From assembly GCA_934364805.1 (NCBI GenBank), contig CAKRMH010000011.1, positions 1 to 64,000 on the forward strand: 64,000 nt of DNA, in the 5' to 3' direction. The stretch is from an uncultured Lachnospiraceae bacterium (GTDB taxonomy: Bacteria; Bacillota; Clostridia; Lachnospirales; Lachnospiraceae). Made by a program: the position numbers and the translations under genes. Positions 36,468-46,401 of this stretch are shown here, one piece after another (within the stretch, counting starts at the first letter, position 1; the number at the start of each line of letters is the position of its first letter). The notes below the pieces were generated by a model that was given only the letters and a program-made list of their open reading frames with translations, made no database searches and was not told the DNA's origin.

Positions 36468-37757
36468 TTAATCTATCTTCACAAGTTGATGTTCATAAAG
36501 TTTTTGTAAAGACATGAGAATTCCAAGTTTTGCATGATACCATGTCAGGCCACCCTGGAAATAAACGGCATATGGCGGTTTTAAAGGACCATCCGCACTG
36601 AGTTCGATGGAAGAACCTTGTACAAATGCACCTGCTGCCATAATGACGTCGCTGTCATAACCAGGCATCGCCCACGGTTCCGGAGTGACGTAACTATCAA
36701 CCGGTGCTGCTGCCTGGATTCCCTCACAGAATGCACACAATGCTTCTGGACTGTTTAATTCGATTGCCTGGATAATATCATGACGGCTTTCGGTGGAATC
36801 CGGGATAACTTTATATCCAAGTTTTTCATAGATGTTAGCTGCAAAAATAGCTCCTTTTAATGCACCGCTTACCACAGTTGGTGCAAGGAAAAGTCCCTGA
36901 TAGAAAGACTGGATCACACCGAGGGAAGCACCGACTTCTTTTCCAAGTCCCGGTGAAGTCAGGCGATAGGCTGCATTTTCCACACATTCTTTTTTGCCGA
37001 CGATATAGCCGCCGATCGGAGCAAGTCCGCCACCTGGATTTTTAATCAGGGAACCGACGATCATATCAGCACCTACTTCAAGCGGTTCACGTTCTTCTAC
37101 GAATTCTCCGTAGCAGTTATCAACCATGCAGATGACATCCGGTTTGATCCCTTTGATAAACCGGATCAGTTCACCAATCCGCTCAACGGAAAGTGTTGGT
37201 CTTGTCGCATATCCTTTGGAACGCTGGATCGTTACAAGACGTGTCTTTTCGTTGATGGCTTTTTTTATCCCTTCATAGTCGAAAGAACCGTCTTCTAAGA
37301 GATCAACCTGGGCATAGCTGATCTGATACTCTGCAAGTGAGCCTTTCGACGGGCGGATACCAATAACTTCCTCAAGGGTATCATACGGTTTGCCGACCGG
37401 AGAAAGAAGTTCATCACCAGGGCGCAGGTTTGACATCAGTGCAAGTGCAAGTGCATGTGTTCCACAGGTGATCTGCGGACGTACCAGCGCATCTTCTCCC
37501 TTAAAGCAGTCTGCGTATACTTTTTCAAGTGTGTCTCTTCCTAAATCATTATATCCATATCCACTTGAAATATTAAAACATTCTGCGCTTACTTTGTTTT
37601 TTTGCATGGCCTCGATCACTTTCAGCTGATTCACCTCTGTGCGGGCATCGATCATGGCAAAACGGTCTTTTAATTCCTCTTCTATTCTGGCACCAAAAGC
37701 AAGAACTTCTTTTGAAATTCCAAGCTTAGTGTACTGGTTCTCTAAAAACTGATTCAT
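36468..37757 (-). CDS. Methionine gamma-lyase family PLP protein (YnbB-like)
   Basis: 429 residues of the Met_gamma_lyase (formerly aluminium resistance) family. The PLP lysine is in TIQRSKGYATRPTL, and MVDNCYGEFVE and KNPGGGLAPIGGYIVG are conserved. Fold type I carbon-sulfur lyases in this family are poorly characterised. In Bacillus, ynbB follows miaA-hfq; here the gene overlaps miaA by 32 bp, so hfq is not between them. Confidence 0.88.
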   Translation of the reverse strand: MNQFLENQYTKLGISKEVLAFGARIEEELKDRFAMIDARTEVNQLKVIEAMQKNKVSAECFNISSGYGYNDLGRDTLEKVYADCFKGEDALVRPQITCGTHALALALMSNLRPGDELLSPVGKPYDTLEEVIGIRPSKGSLAEYQISYAQVDLLEDGSFDYEGIKKAINEKTRLVTIQRSKGYATRPTLSVERIGELIRFIKGIKPDVICMVDNCYGEFVEEREPLEVGADMIVGSLIKNPGGGLAPIGGYIVGKKECVENAAYRLTSPGLGKEVGASLGVIQSFYQGLFLAPTVVSGALKGAIFAANIYEKLGYKVIPDSTESRHDIIQAIELNSPEALCAFCEGIQAAAPVDSYVTPEPWAMPGYDSDVIMAAGAFVQGSSIELSADGPLKPPYAVYFQGGLTWYHAKLGILMSLQKLYEHQLVKID

Positions 37758-38709
37758 TTGTTACTCCTTTGTTTTGTAAATATTGCAGCATATCATTGAG
37801 CAGAAGCCGGTCATCATAGTGGTATTTTGATTTATCAAACCATACAACGTCGCGTTCCCTGCGGAACCATGTAAGCTGGCGTTTCGCAAAATGACGTGTC
37901 TCACGTTTGATGATATATATGGCTTCGTCTAATGTTGTTTTTCCTTCAAGATAATCAAAAATTTCTTTATATCCAAGTCCCTGCATGGACACCATTTCTT
38001 TTTTACAGCCCATCTCTTTTAAGCGTGTAACTTCTTCGACAAGACCTGCCTGTATCATGAGGTTGACACGTTTATCAATGCGGTCGTAAAGATGGGCACG
38101 GTCGTCAGTAAGGACGAAATATGCAAAATTATACGGGGACGAACGTTTCCGTTCTTCTTCATTATGGGATGAGATCGGTACGCCGGAAAGATGATAGAAT
38201 TCCAGAGCACGGATGACCCGTTTCACGTTATTTTCGTGAATGGATTCGTAAGATACCGGATCGATCTCTTTTAATTTTTCATGCAATGCATGATTTCCAT
38301 TTATTTCTGCGAATTGTTCCAGTGATCTGCGATATGCAGGATCTCCGTTTTCGACCGTAAAATTGATATCGTATAAAAGTGCCTGGATATAAAAGCCGGT
38401 TCCTCCGGTCACAATCGGGATCAGACCATCCGCATAGATATCACGCAGGGCAATTTTAGCCATTTCCTGGAACTTTACAATATTAAATTCTTCCGTAGGT
38501 AAAAGATCATCGATCAGATAATGCTTTACACCCTGCATTTCTTCCGGTGTGATCTTGGCCGATCCGATATCCATATATCGATACACCTGCATGGAGTCCG
38601 CAGAAATTACGGCTCCGCCGATCTGTTTTGCAAGCTGGATGGAAAGATCTGTTTTGCCAACCGCAGTCGGACCGGTCAGAATGATCATCGGTTTTTTGGT
38701 CTGTTCCAT
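37726..38709 (-). CDS. miaA: tRNA dimethylallyltransferase
   Basis: 327 residues. The P-loop is GPTAVGKTDLS, followed by ISADSMQVYRYMDIGSAK, YLIDDL, VTGGTGFYIQALL and the C-terminal RRETRHFAKRQLTWFRRE. It prenylates A37 of tRNAs reading U-starting codons. The ATG touches the mutL stop (1-bp overlap). The 3' end overlaps the ynbB-like start. Confidence 0.96.
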   Translation of the reverse strand: MEQTKKPMIILTGPTAVGKTDLSIQLAKQIGGAVISADSMQVYRYMDIGSAKITPEEMQGVKHYLIDDLLPTEEFNIVKFQEMAKIALRDIYADGLIPIVTGGTGFYIQALLYDINFTVENGDPAYRRSLEQFAEINGNHALHEKLKEIDPVSYESIHENNVKRVIRALEFYHLSGVPISSHNEEERKRSSPYNFAYFVLTDDRAHLYDRIDKRVNLMIQAGLVEEVTRLKEMGCKKEMVSMQGLGYKEIFDYLEGKTTLDEAIYIIKRETRHFAKRQLTWFRRERDVVWFDKSKYHYDDRLLLNDMLQYLQNKGVTNESVFREPVH

Positions 38710-40670
38710 TATACAATCCTCTTAAATTTCTTCTCAATATCATATTTTGACATGGAAATGATCGTTGGTCTTCCATGTGGACAATTGTAGGGGTTGTCCA
38801 GAGTCAGAAGCTCGTCGATCAAAGCTTCAATCTCAGGCAGGCTGAGTGTGGTATTTCCTTTTACGGCTGCCTTACATGACATTGTAGCAACCTTCTCCAG
38901 AATAAGTTCCGGAGTTTCTTTGCCGGTAAGGTTGGAGAAATCATCCAGCATTTCAATGAAAAGATCTTTCATATCCATATGGAAAAGATTCCCCGGAATT
39001 CCGCTTATCATATATTCTTTTCCGCCGAATGGCTCTACCACATAACCAAGCTGTTCGATCTGAGCCCGGAATTTTTCAAGCATTTCCGATTCTTTGGCAT
39101 CGAGGCTTAAGATAATCGGCGGACTTACTGTCTGTGAAGTATACTCCTTCTTTTTTAAAGATGCCATAGTCCTTTCGTATAAGACTTTTTCATGTGCGGC
39201 ATGCTGATCAATGATAAATAGCTTATCTTCAAATTCAATCAGCCAGTAGGTTTTAAATAACTGTCCGATGATCCGGTGTTTTTTACGGGATTCCTCTGAT
39301 AAAAACTCCTTACTGATATCTCCAAGTGTGATCTCCTGATAACCAGCCTCTTTCTTTTTCGGTATAATTGGTTCTGGGTTATGCGTATCCGGTATTTTCT
39401 GTTCACCAGAAGGCGCAGCTTCTTTCTGTTCCGGAGGTGTTTTTGCGTGTGCAGAAAGAACTGGAACCTGAATATCCCGTTTATCCCTTGCAGGTGACTC
39501 GATTTTCTGGAAGGAAATCGTTTCCCGTACCGCAGCAGCTGCAGGAATAACCGGAGTGGAAACGGACTGTTGCCCGTTTCGCCTTCTTGTTTCAAACGGT
39601 TCCGGAATTGGAGCTTTATAAATGTGGGATTCTTCTTTTTTTACGGTCGGTTCTTCGTCAACCGGTACCTGTGGAATCATTTCACGTCCGGAGAGTACAG
39701 AAAACAAAGTCTCATATAATTCTTTGTAGACTTCCTGGTTATGGCCAAACCGCAGTTCCATTTTGGTCGGATGTACGTTTACATCTAACAATTCTCCCGG
39801 AAATTCAAAATAAAGAACACAGAACGGATACTGATGTAACATCATAAAATTCTTGTAAGCTTCCTCGATGGATTTTGCGATCAGAGAACTTTTGATATAC
39901 CGGCCATTGATAAAATAATTCTCATAATTACGATTTCCACGCGTGACGATCGGTTTTCCAATAAAGCCGGTCAGCTGGAAAAATTCTCCTTTATAAGAAA
40001 CCGGAAGTAATGCAGCTGTGATCTCGCGCCCATAGATGTGATAGATCAGGTCTTTTACATTACTGTTTCCGGATGTGTGCAGTTTTGTCTGGTTGTTATT
40101 GATATATTTAAAGGATATGTCAGGATGCGAAAGTGCAAGCCGTTCGAGCATATCACTGATGTAATTTCCCTCTGTTTTTGGTGTTTTTAGGAATTTTCTT
40201 CTTGCCGGAGTATTGTAAAACAGATCTTTTACCAGAAATGTAGTTCCATTCGGTGCTCCGACTTCTTCGTTTGCAACTTCCCTGGAACCCTCGATCAGAT
40301 ATCTTGTCCCGGTCAGTTCATTGTCGGTTTTAGTGATCAGTTCTACACGCGAAATCGCTGCAATGCTGGAAAGTGCTTCGCCACGAAAACCTAATGACTT
40401 CACACAGAGAAGATCCTCTACTTTTTTGATCTTACTTGTCGAATGGCGAAGGAATGCGATTGGAACCTGGGAATGTTCCATTCCGCAGCCATTATCTGTT
40501 ATGCGGATAAATGAGATCCCGCCTTCTTTAATTTCAACAGTGATGGCTGTTGCTCCAGCATCAATCGCATTTTCAACCAGCTCTTTTACAACAGAACAAG
40601 GCCGTTCGATGACCTCTCCTGCTGCGATTTTATCAATTGTATCCTGACTTAGAAGTGTAATCTGTGGCAT
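38709..40670 (-). CDS. mutL: DNA mismatch repair protein MutL
   Basis: 653 residues. The GHKL ATPase has VENAIDAGA, TDNGCGM, GFRGEALSSIAAIS and GTTFLVKDLFYNTPARRKFL. A poorly conserved linker covers ~340-450. The C-terminal domain carries DQHAAHEKVLYE, the DQHA(X)2E(X)4E endonuclease motif, and CPHGRPT, so this is a nicking-type MutL. It is downstream of mutS by 21 bp. Confidence 0.97.
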   Translation of the reverse strand: MPQITLLSQDTIDKIAAGEVIERPCSVVKELVENAIDAGATAITVEIKEGGISFIRITDNGCGMEHSQVPIAFLRHSTSKIKKVEDLLCVKSLGFRGEALSSIAAISRVELITKTDNELTGTRYLIEGSREVANEEVGAPNGTTFLVKDLFYNTPARRKFLKTPKTEGNYISDMLERLALSHPDISFKYINNNQTKLHTSGNSNVKDLIYHIYGREITAALLPVSYKGEFFQLTGFIGKPIVTRGNRNYENYFINGRYIKSSLIAKSIEEAYKNFMMLHQYPFCVLYFEFPGELLDVNVHPTKMELRFGHNQEVYKELYETLFSVLSGREMIPQVPVDEEPTVKKEESHIYKAPIPEPFETRRRNGQQSVSTPVIPAAAAVRETISFQKIESPARDKRDIQVPVLSAHAKTPPEQKEAAPSGEQKIPDTHNPEPIIPKKKEAGYQEITLGDISKEFLSEESRKKHRIIGQLFKTYWLIEFEDKLFIIDQHAAHEKVLYERTMASLKKKEYTSQTVSPPIILSLDAKESEMLEKFRAQIEQLGYVVEPFGGKEYMISGIPGNLFHMDMKDLFIEMLDDFSNLTGKETPELILEKVATMSCKAAVKGNTTLSLPEIEALIDELLTLDNPYNCPHGRPTIISMSKYDIEKKFKRIV

Positions 40671-40691
40671 AGTTCCTCCTTCTTACCAAGT

Positions 40692-43343
40692 TTACCAGCG
40701 GTTTTTCACCTTATTCTGTAATTCGTACAGTTTGTTTAATGCCTCAAGAGGTGTCAGATTACCGATATCAACGTTTCGTAATTCTTCGATAATGTCGTCA
40801 TCGGATATGGTGTCAAATAACGACATCTGTGTCAGATCAACCTCATCGAGATGCTCTTTTTCTTTTTTCTTTTTTGGTGCATGATCCACCGTAATATTTC
40901 GCACAATGGTTGTAATATCATTGGCGGAAAGCTCTTCTACGATCTCCTTTGCACGCTCAATAACGGAGTCTGGAACACCAGCAAGTTTGGCAACCTGGAT
41001 ACCATAACTTTTATCAGCTCCGCCTTTTACGATTTTACGTAAGAATACGATATCGTCGCCTTTTTCTTTGACTGCAATGCAATAATTATGTACATTGCTC
41101 AGTTTGCCCTCCAGTTCCGTAAGTTCATGATAATGTGTAGCAAACAGTGTTTTGGCTCCGAGAAGTTTTGGATTACTGATATGTTCTACGACTGCCCAGG
41201 CGATACTCAGACCGTCAAAGGTACTTGTTCCACGGCCAATCTCATCAAGAATCAGCAGTGAATTTGAGGTCGCATTTCTTAATATATTTGCAACTTCGTT
41301 CATTTCTACCATAAAGGTACTCTGTCCGGAAGCAAGATCATCGGATGCACCAACTCTTGTGAAAATCCGGTCAACAATTCCGATATTTGCAGATGCAGCA
41401 GGGACATAGCTTCCGATCTGTGCAAGCAGGACGATTAATGCTGTCTGTCTCATATAGGTGGATTTTCCCGCCATGTTTGGACCTGTGATAATGGAGATGC
41501 GGTCATTTTTATTGTCCAGATAGGTATCATTATCGATAAACATATCGTTTGTGATCATTTTTTCCACAACCGGATGACGTCCGCCTTTGATATCAATGAT
41601 TCCATTCTCGTTTATCTTTGGACGGCAGTAATTATTCTGCTCGGCCACAACAGCAAGTGAAATGAAAGCATCCATCTTTGCGATTGCTTTGGCGGTTTTC
41701 TGGATTCTTGCGACATTAGATGCAATCTGATCACGTACCTCACGGAACAGATCATATTCCAAAGAAACAAGTTTGTCCTCTGAGCCAAGGATCATATCTT
41801 CCAGTTCCTTCAGTTCCGGAGTGATATAGCGTTCTGCGTTAGTCAAAGTCTGTTTTCTTGTATAGTAATCCGGGACAAGATCTTTGAATGAATTGGTAAC
41901 TTCAAGATAATATCCGAAAACCTTGTTGTATTTGATCCGGAGATTTTTGATACCCGTCTTCTCTTTTTCACGTGCTTCAAGATCTGCGAGCCATGTTTTT
42001 CCCTCTGTTTTGGCTTTGCGCAGCTTATCCACTTCTTCATTATACCCATCTTTAATGATGTCGCCATCACGGACGGAAATCGGTGGTTCCTCCATGATGG
42101 AAGACTCTACAAGCTGATAGATATCGGTCAGGCAGTCAAATTCATCACGGATCTCTGCAGCCATATCTCCATCCATATCATCCAGCAGCGTTCTTATGGA
42201 TGGCAGCATGGAAAGTGAATTGCGAAAAGCAATCAGGTCTCTTGGATTGGCCGTCTGATAAGTAATCCTTGTGATCAGCCGTTCCAGGTCATAGATTGGA
42301 TTTAGATATTCTCGTAATTCTTCACGTGTGATCGCATGTTTGTTGATATTGGTAATAAAATCCTGTCGTTTCAGGATCTCGGACTTATCGATCAGAGGCT
42401 GTTCCACGCAGGAACGAAGGAGTCTTGCTCCCATAGCAGTTTTCGTTTTGTCGAGAACCCACAGCAGAGAGCCTCTTTTTTGCTTTTCACGAAGCGTTTC
42501 TACCAGTTCTAAGTTTCTTCGCGAGGAACTGTCGATAATCATATATTTTCCAATGGAATACGGATGAATCTCGAGGATATGATCCAGGGAATTTTTCTGT
42601 GTTTCATACAGATACTTTAAAAGTGCACCTGCAGCGATCACACCGCACTCGTAATCTTCCAGGCCAAGCCCCTGCAGCTGCTTGACATGAAAATGTGAAA
42701 GCAGCGTCTCTTTTGCAAGATCATCTCCGAAATACCAGGATTCCAGAGCGGAAACGGTAATATGAAGCCGGTTTCTCATGTCATCTATATCGATACCACT
42801 CATATAAAAGGCATTGTTGCAGATTACCTCTGATGGCACAAATCGATTCAGTTCGTCTAAAAGTTTTCGCTCAGAATCCACTTCTGTCACATCATATTCG
42901 CCAGTCGTAACATCACATGTAGCAATTCCATAACGGTCTTCAAGATATACAATACACATGATGAAATTGTTTTTTGTTTCATCCAGAGACTGCATATCGA
43001 TATTGGTTCCTGGTGTTACAACACGGATGACTTCTCTTTTTACAATTCCTTTAGCAAGCTTCGGATCTTCTACCTGTTCGCAGATCGCAACCTTATGTCC
43101 GTTTGAAACAAGCCGGTTGATGTAGCTGTCAGCCGCATGAAATGGAACACCGCACATTGGGGCACGTTCCTTCAGACCGCAGCTTTTTCCGGTCAGGGTA
43201 AGTTCTAATTCCTTGGAAACGATCTTTGCATCATCGAAAAACATCTCATAGAAATCTCCAAGGCGGTAAAAAAGAATGCAATCCTTGTATTCCTCTTTCG
43301 TTTTCAGATAATGCTGCATCATTGGTGTTACTTCTTCAAGCAC
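40692..43343 (-). CDS. mutS: DNA mismatch repair protein MutS
   Basis: 883 residues. The mismatch-binding N-terminus includes YRLGDFYEMFFDDA (the Phe-x-Glu wedge). The ATPase has Walker A ITGPNMAGKSTYMRQ, LILDEIGRGTSTFDG and ATHYHELTELE, with a helix-turn-helix near the end. The C-terminus ends PLEALNKLYELQNKVK, the conserved MutS tail. It is one base upstream-adjacent to the FAD gene. Confidence 0.98.
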   Translation of the reverse strand: MLEEVTPMMQHYLKTKEEYKDCILFYRLGDFYEMFFDDAKIVSKELELTLTGKSCGLKERAPMCGVPFHAADSYINRLVSNGHKVAICEQVEDPKLAKGIVKREVIRVVTPGTNIDMQSLDETKNNFIMCIVYLEDRYGIATCDVTTGEYDVTEVDSERKLLDELNRFVPSEVICNNAFYMSGIDIDDMRNRLHITVSALESWYFGDDLAKETLLSHFHVKQLQGLGLEDYECGVIAAGALLKYLYETQKNSLDHILEIHPYSIGKYMIIDSSSRRNLELVETLREKQKRGSLLWVLDKTKTAMGARLLRSCVEQPLIDKSEILKRQDFITNINKHAITREELREYLNPIYDLERLITRITYQTANPRDLIAFRNSLSMLPSIRTLLDDMDGDMAAEIRDEFDCLTDIYQLVESSIMEEPPISVRDGDIIKDGYNEEVDKLRKAKTEGKTWLADLEAREKEKTGIKNLRIKYNKVFGYYLEVTNSFKDLVPDYYTRKQTLTNAERYITPELKELEDMILGSEDKLVSLEYDLFREVRDQIASNVARIQKTAKAIAKMDAFISLAVVAEQNNYCRPKINENGIIDIKGGRHPVVEKMITNDMFIDNDTYLDNKNDRISIITGPNMAGKSTYMRQTALIVLLAQIGSYVPAASANIGIVDRIFTRVGASDDLASGQSTFMVEMNEVANILRNATSNSLLILDEIGRGTSTFDGLSIAWAVVEHISNPKLLGAKTLFATHYHELTELEGKLSNVHNYCIAVKEKGDDIVFLRKIVKGGADKSYGIQVAKLAGVPDSVIERAKEIVEELSANDITTIVRNITVDHAPKKKKEKEHLDEVDLTQMSLFDTISDDDIIEELRNVDIGNLTPLEALNKLYELQNKVKNRW

Positions 43344-43344
43344 G

Positions 43345-44952
43345 TTATTTGTTCCTCTCTATCTGTCGTTTGTTCGTATATTTCTGAATGATTGCTTCCG
43401 CAACTTTCATCCCATCCATTGCTGCAGACATGATCCCGCCTGCATAACCGGCGCCTTCTCCACACGGATAAAGACCGTGTATTTCGCTTTCCAGATTCTT
43501 TTTGCGGTTGATCCGCACCGGAGAAGAAGTCCTTGTTTCCATGCCTGAAAGTATGGCATCTGCACGATCAAAACCTGGTATGATGTGCGAAAAATGCTGC
43601 ATTCCGGCAATAAAACTCTGCTCCATGTCAGAAGAAATCAACCCACGCAGATTGGAAAGCTGTGCAGCCCCCTTTGTGGAGGAAAGAAAATCTCCATATT
43701 GATGGGATTCTACATTATTGCAATAGTCTCCAAACAACTGCTGCGGAATCTTTCCGTCAGCAAGTTTATATACGGCATGTTCCAGTCTGCGCTGATAGCG
43801 CATGCCGGCTAATGGGTCTGAAGCACTAAAATCAGCAGGAGTAACAGAGACGATGATCGCACTGTTTGCATTCTGACCGTTTCGTCCGGAATAACTCATG
43901 CCGTTTACGACCGTCTCTTCTTTTTCCGAGGAAGAATTTACAACATATCCTCCTGGACACATACAAAATGAATAGACCCCTCTTCCATTTGGAAAATTAG
44001 AGGTCACCTTGTATGGAGACGCTGGAAGTCCATGAAAACGATCGGTTCCATACATCGCCTGGTCGATCATGCTTTGTGGGTGCTCTACTCGGAATCCCAC
44101 TGCAAAGTTTTTGACTTCCATGGTAATATGTCTGGCATAAAGTTTCTCAAAGGTGTCTCGGGAACTGTGTCCAAGTGCGAGTACAACGGTCTGCACATCA
44201 AAGGTTTTCTTATCACAGACAATCTGCCGGATGCTTCCATTCTCAATTATGAAGTCTTTTGCACAGCATTCAAAAAAGAACTGACATCCCTTCTCTTCCA
44301 GATATTTACGCATACGCACAATCACCATGGAGAGTATGTCCGTTCCGATGTGTGGTTTATTATCATACAAAATCTGTTCCGGAGCACCAAATCTGACAAA
44401 GGTTTCCAGGACAAACTGATTGCGTCCCGATGGATCTTTGACTGCAGAGTTTAATTTACCATCGGAAAAAGTACCTGCACCGCCTTCCCCAAACTGTACA
44501 TTGCTTTGCGGATCTAAAACGCCTGTTTTCCAGAAGTTCTCTACATCCTCCATACGATCTTCTATCTTTTTGCCCCGTTCGATCACCAGCGGCTCATAGC
44601 CCATTTCAGTAAGAAGATAGGCACAGAAAAGACCGGCAGGACCGGCACCGATAATCAGTGGTCTCTGTAAAAGCGGAGTATCTCCGGATACCGGGTACTG
44701 GTAATTCTTTTCCCGTATGGAAAGAACGGAAGGGGTATGTATCTTCTTTAAGATATGCTCTTCTTTTGAAACATTTACATTTACAGCGTAAACGTAATAA
44801 ATATCTGGTTTCTTTCTTGCATCAATGGAACGACGCACAATACGGTATGTGAATTTCTCCTGACTGGAAAGCCGGAGCGTTTTTTTAATCTTATGTTCCA
44901 GATCTGCGGCAGAATGCGTGACTGGAAGTTTTAACTGATTAATACGAATCAT
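43345..44952 (-). CDS. FAD-dependent dehydrogenase of unknown substrate
   Basis: 535 residues from ATG at 44952. The FAD-binding GAGPAGLFCAYLLTEMGYEPLVIERG is at ~95-120; FGEGGAGTFSDGKLN, GHSSRDTFE and a C-terminal PCGEGAGYAGGIMSAAMDG define the family of uncharacterised FAD dehydrogenases. The start overlaps the stop of the upstream flavoprotein gene (ATGA), and the stop is next to mutS. Its product may be a flavoprotein reductase; the real substrate is unknown. Confidence 0.85.
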   Translation of the reverse strand: MIRINQLKLPVTHSAADLEHKIKKTLRLSSQEKFTYRIVRRSIDARKKPDIYYVYAVNVNVSKEEHILKKIHTPSVLSIREKNYQYPVSGDTPLLQRPLIIGAGPAGLFCAYLLTEMGYEPLVIERGKKIEDRMEDVENFWKTGVLDPQSNVQFGEGGAGTFSDGKLNSAVKDPSGRNQFVLETFVRFGAPEQILYDNKPHIGTDILSMVIVRMRKYLEEKGCQFFFECCAKDFIIENGSIRQIVCDKKTFDVQTVVLALGHSSRDTFEKLYARHITMEVKNFAVGFRVEHPQSMIDQAMYGTDRFHGLPASPYKVTSNFPNGRGVYSFCMCPGGYVVNSSSEKEETVVNGMSYSGRNGQNANSAIIVSVTPADFSASDPLAGMRYQRRLEHAVYKLADGKIPQQLFGDYCNNVESHQYGDFLSSTKGAAQLSNLRGLISSDMEQSFIAGMQHFSHIIPGFDRADAILSGMETRTSSPVRINRKKNLESEIHGLYPCGEGAGYAGGIMSAAMDGMKVAEAIIQKYTNKRQIERNK

Positions 44953-46217
44953 GATTTCTCCTCTTCTATCTGTCTGCTGGCATGAAGACCGGCAGCATAT
45001 CCGGATGACCATGCCCACTGCAGATTATAGCCGCCACAGATTCCATCCACATCAAGAAGCTCACCACAAAAATAAATGCCGGGCCAAAGCCTGGATTCTA
45101 AGGATTCCGGGTTGATCTCCTCTGAACGGACTCCACCACAGGCAATCTGCGCATATTCAAATGATCTAGGCTTCGTCAGTGTGATCCTGAAACCTTTGAT
45201 CGCATCTCTCAGTACCCTGATCGCATCCGGGTACTGTTCTTCTTTTGGTTTCTGTTCTGGAATAAAACCACAATATTCACAAAGGCAGGCGGTCAGTTTC
45301 TGGTTAAGCAGACCGTTGAAAATCTGCATGTAATTCCTTCGATAACGGGACGGCCGATAAAACCTGTTTTTTAATTCAAGAGCAAGTTCTTCTATGGAAA
45401 GTGATGGAAACAGATCGATGACTGCTTCCACCTGTTTTTTTTCGTAAAGGGCAACCGACGCATAACGACTGATCTGAAAAACCGGAATTCCGGATATCCC
45501 ATACTCTGTGAATTGTATTTCACCACGGTCGGATGCAACCGGTACATGATCTATGAATAAAGATACGGTTCCTTCAAAACGGACTCCGGCAGCAGATTTT
45601 GGGTTGTAGCCGGAAGTTTCAAAGCCACAAAGTGCCGGAACAACTGGCGTGAAATGATGTCCAAGATTTTTGATTACCGGAATAAAGGAACCATCACTGC
45701 CTGAATTAGGAGAAGCCAGAAGTCCGGTTGCAATAATTACCTTTTTCGCCGGAATATCCAGTTTTGCCCCTGTAATCAAATAGCCTTTCAAAGAATCTGC
45801 TTTTTGGATACGGTCAGGAACACATCCGGTCATTATCGTGACACCGAGATTCGTAAGTTCCATTTCCAGAGCCTTCTGAATCGATAAAGCCTGTTCCGAA
45901 GCCGGATAATAATATCCTTTCCGGCATTTCGGAAGGACTCCGATCTCATGAAAAAAGGAAAGGGTATCATCCCGGTCAAATTGTTTATATATAGAATGAA
46001 ATAAATTTTGATCTCCACGAAATGCTTCGGGGGTCATTTCACTGTTTGTAAAATTACATTTGCCGTTTCCGGTTGCAAGGATTTTTTTACCAAGCTGATC
46101 TTTGTGTTCGATCAGAACGACCGTTTTTCCTGTTCGCGCAGCTGTGATAGCCGCCATCATTCCAGAAGCACCGCCTCCGATCACTGCGATATCCCAAGGC
46201 GTCTCTTTTTTGCTCAT
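44949..46217 (-). CDS. HI0933/YhiN-like FAD flavoprotein
   Basis: 422 residues. DIAVIGGGASGMMAAITAARTGK binds FAD, KKILATGNGKCNFTN is the family signature, and CGELLDVDGICGGYNLQWAWSSGYAAG lies at the C-terminus. The family has no agreed function. It heads a four-gene minus-strand run (this, FAD dehydrogenase, mutS, mutL). Interestingly yhiN is a known Tn7-like attachment gene elsewhere, but this copy is not occupied. Confidence 0.88.
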   Translation of the reverse strand: MSKKETPWDIAVIGGGASGMMAAITAARTGKTVVLIEHKDQLGKKILATGNGKCNFTNSEMTPEAFRGDQNLFHSIYKQFDRDDTLSFFHEIGVLPKCRKGYYYPASEQALSIQKALEMELTNLGVTIMTGCVPDRIQKADSLKGYLITGAKLDIPAKKVIIATGLLASPNSGSDGSFIPVIKNLGHHFTPVVPALCGFETSGYNPKSAAGVRFEGTVSLFIDHVPVASDRGEIQFTEYGISGIPVFQISRYASVALYEKKQVEAVIDLFPSLSIEELALELKNRFYRPSRYRRNYMQIFNGLLNQKLTACLCEYCGFIPEQKPKEEQYPDAIRVLRDAIKGFRITLTKPRSFEYAQIACGGVRSEEINPESLESRLWPGIYFCGELLDVDGICGGYNLQWAWSSGYAAGLHASRQIEEEKS

Positions 46218-46313
46218 ATATTCACCAACTTATTACTAAAAGTCAACTGACATTCTATCATATCCCCCGAAAACATTCAACTCATGCGTTGAGAATCACT
46301 GCTTTGTTCTGTA

Positions 46314-46342
46314 TTGAAGTCTCTCTTTATTCATGTTATACT
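46314..46342 (+). promoter_or_regulatory. Promoter of the putP-like gene
   Basis: TTGAAG at 46314-46319, a 17-bp spacer and TATACT at 46337-46342, 60 bp before the ATG. AAAGGAG at about 46387-46393 is the ribosome-binding site. Confidence 0.75.
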
Positions 46343-46401
46343 TGCTTGAATGTATTTTTATGCAAAATGGATAGAACAAAACATTTAAAGGAGATTATGT
46401 T

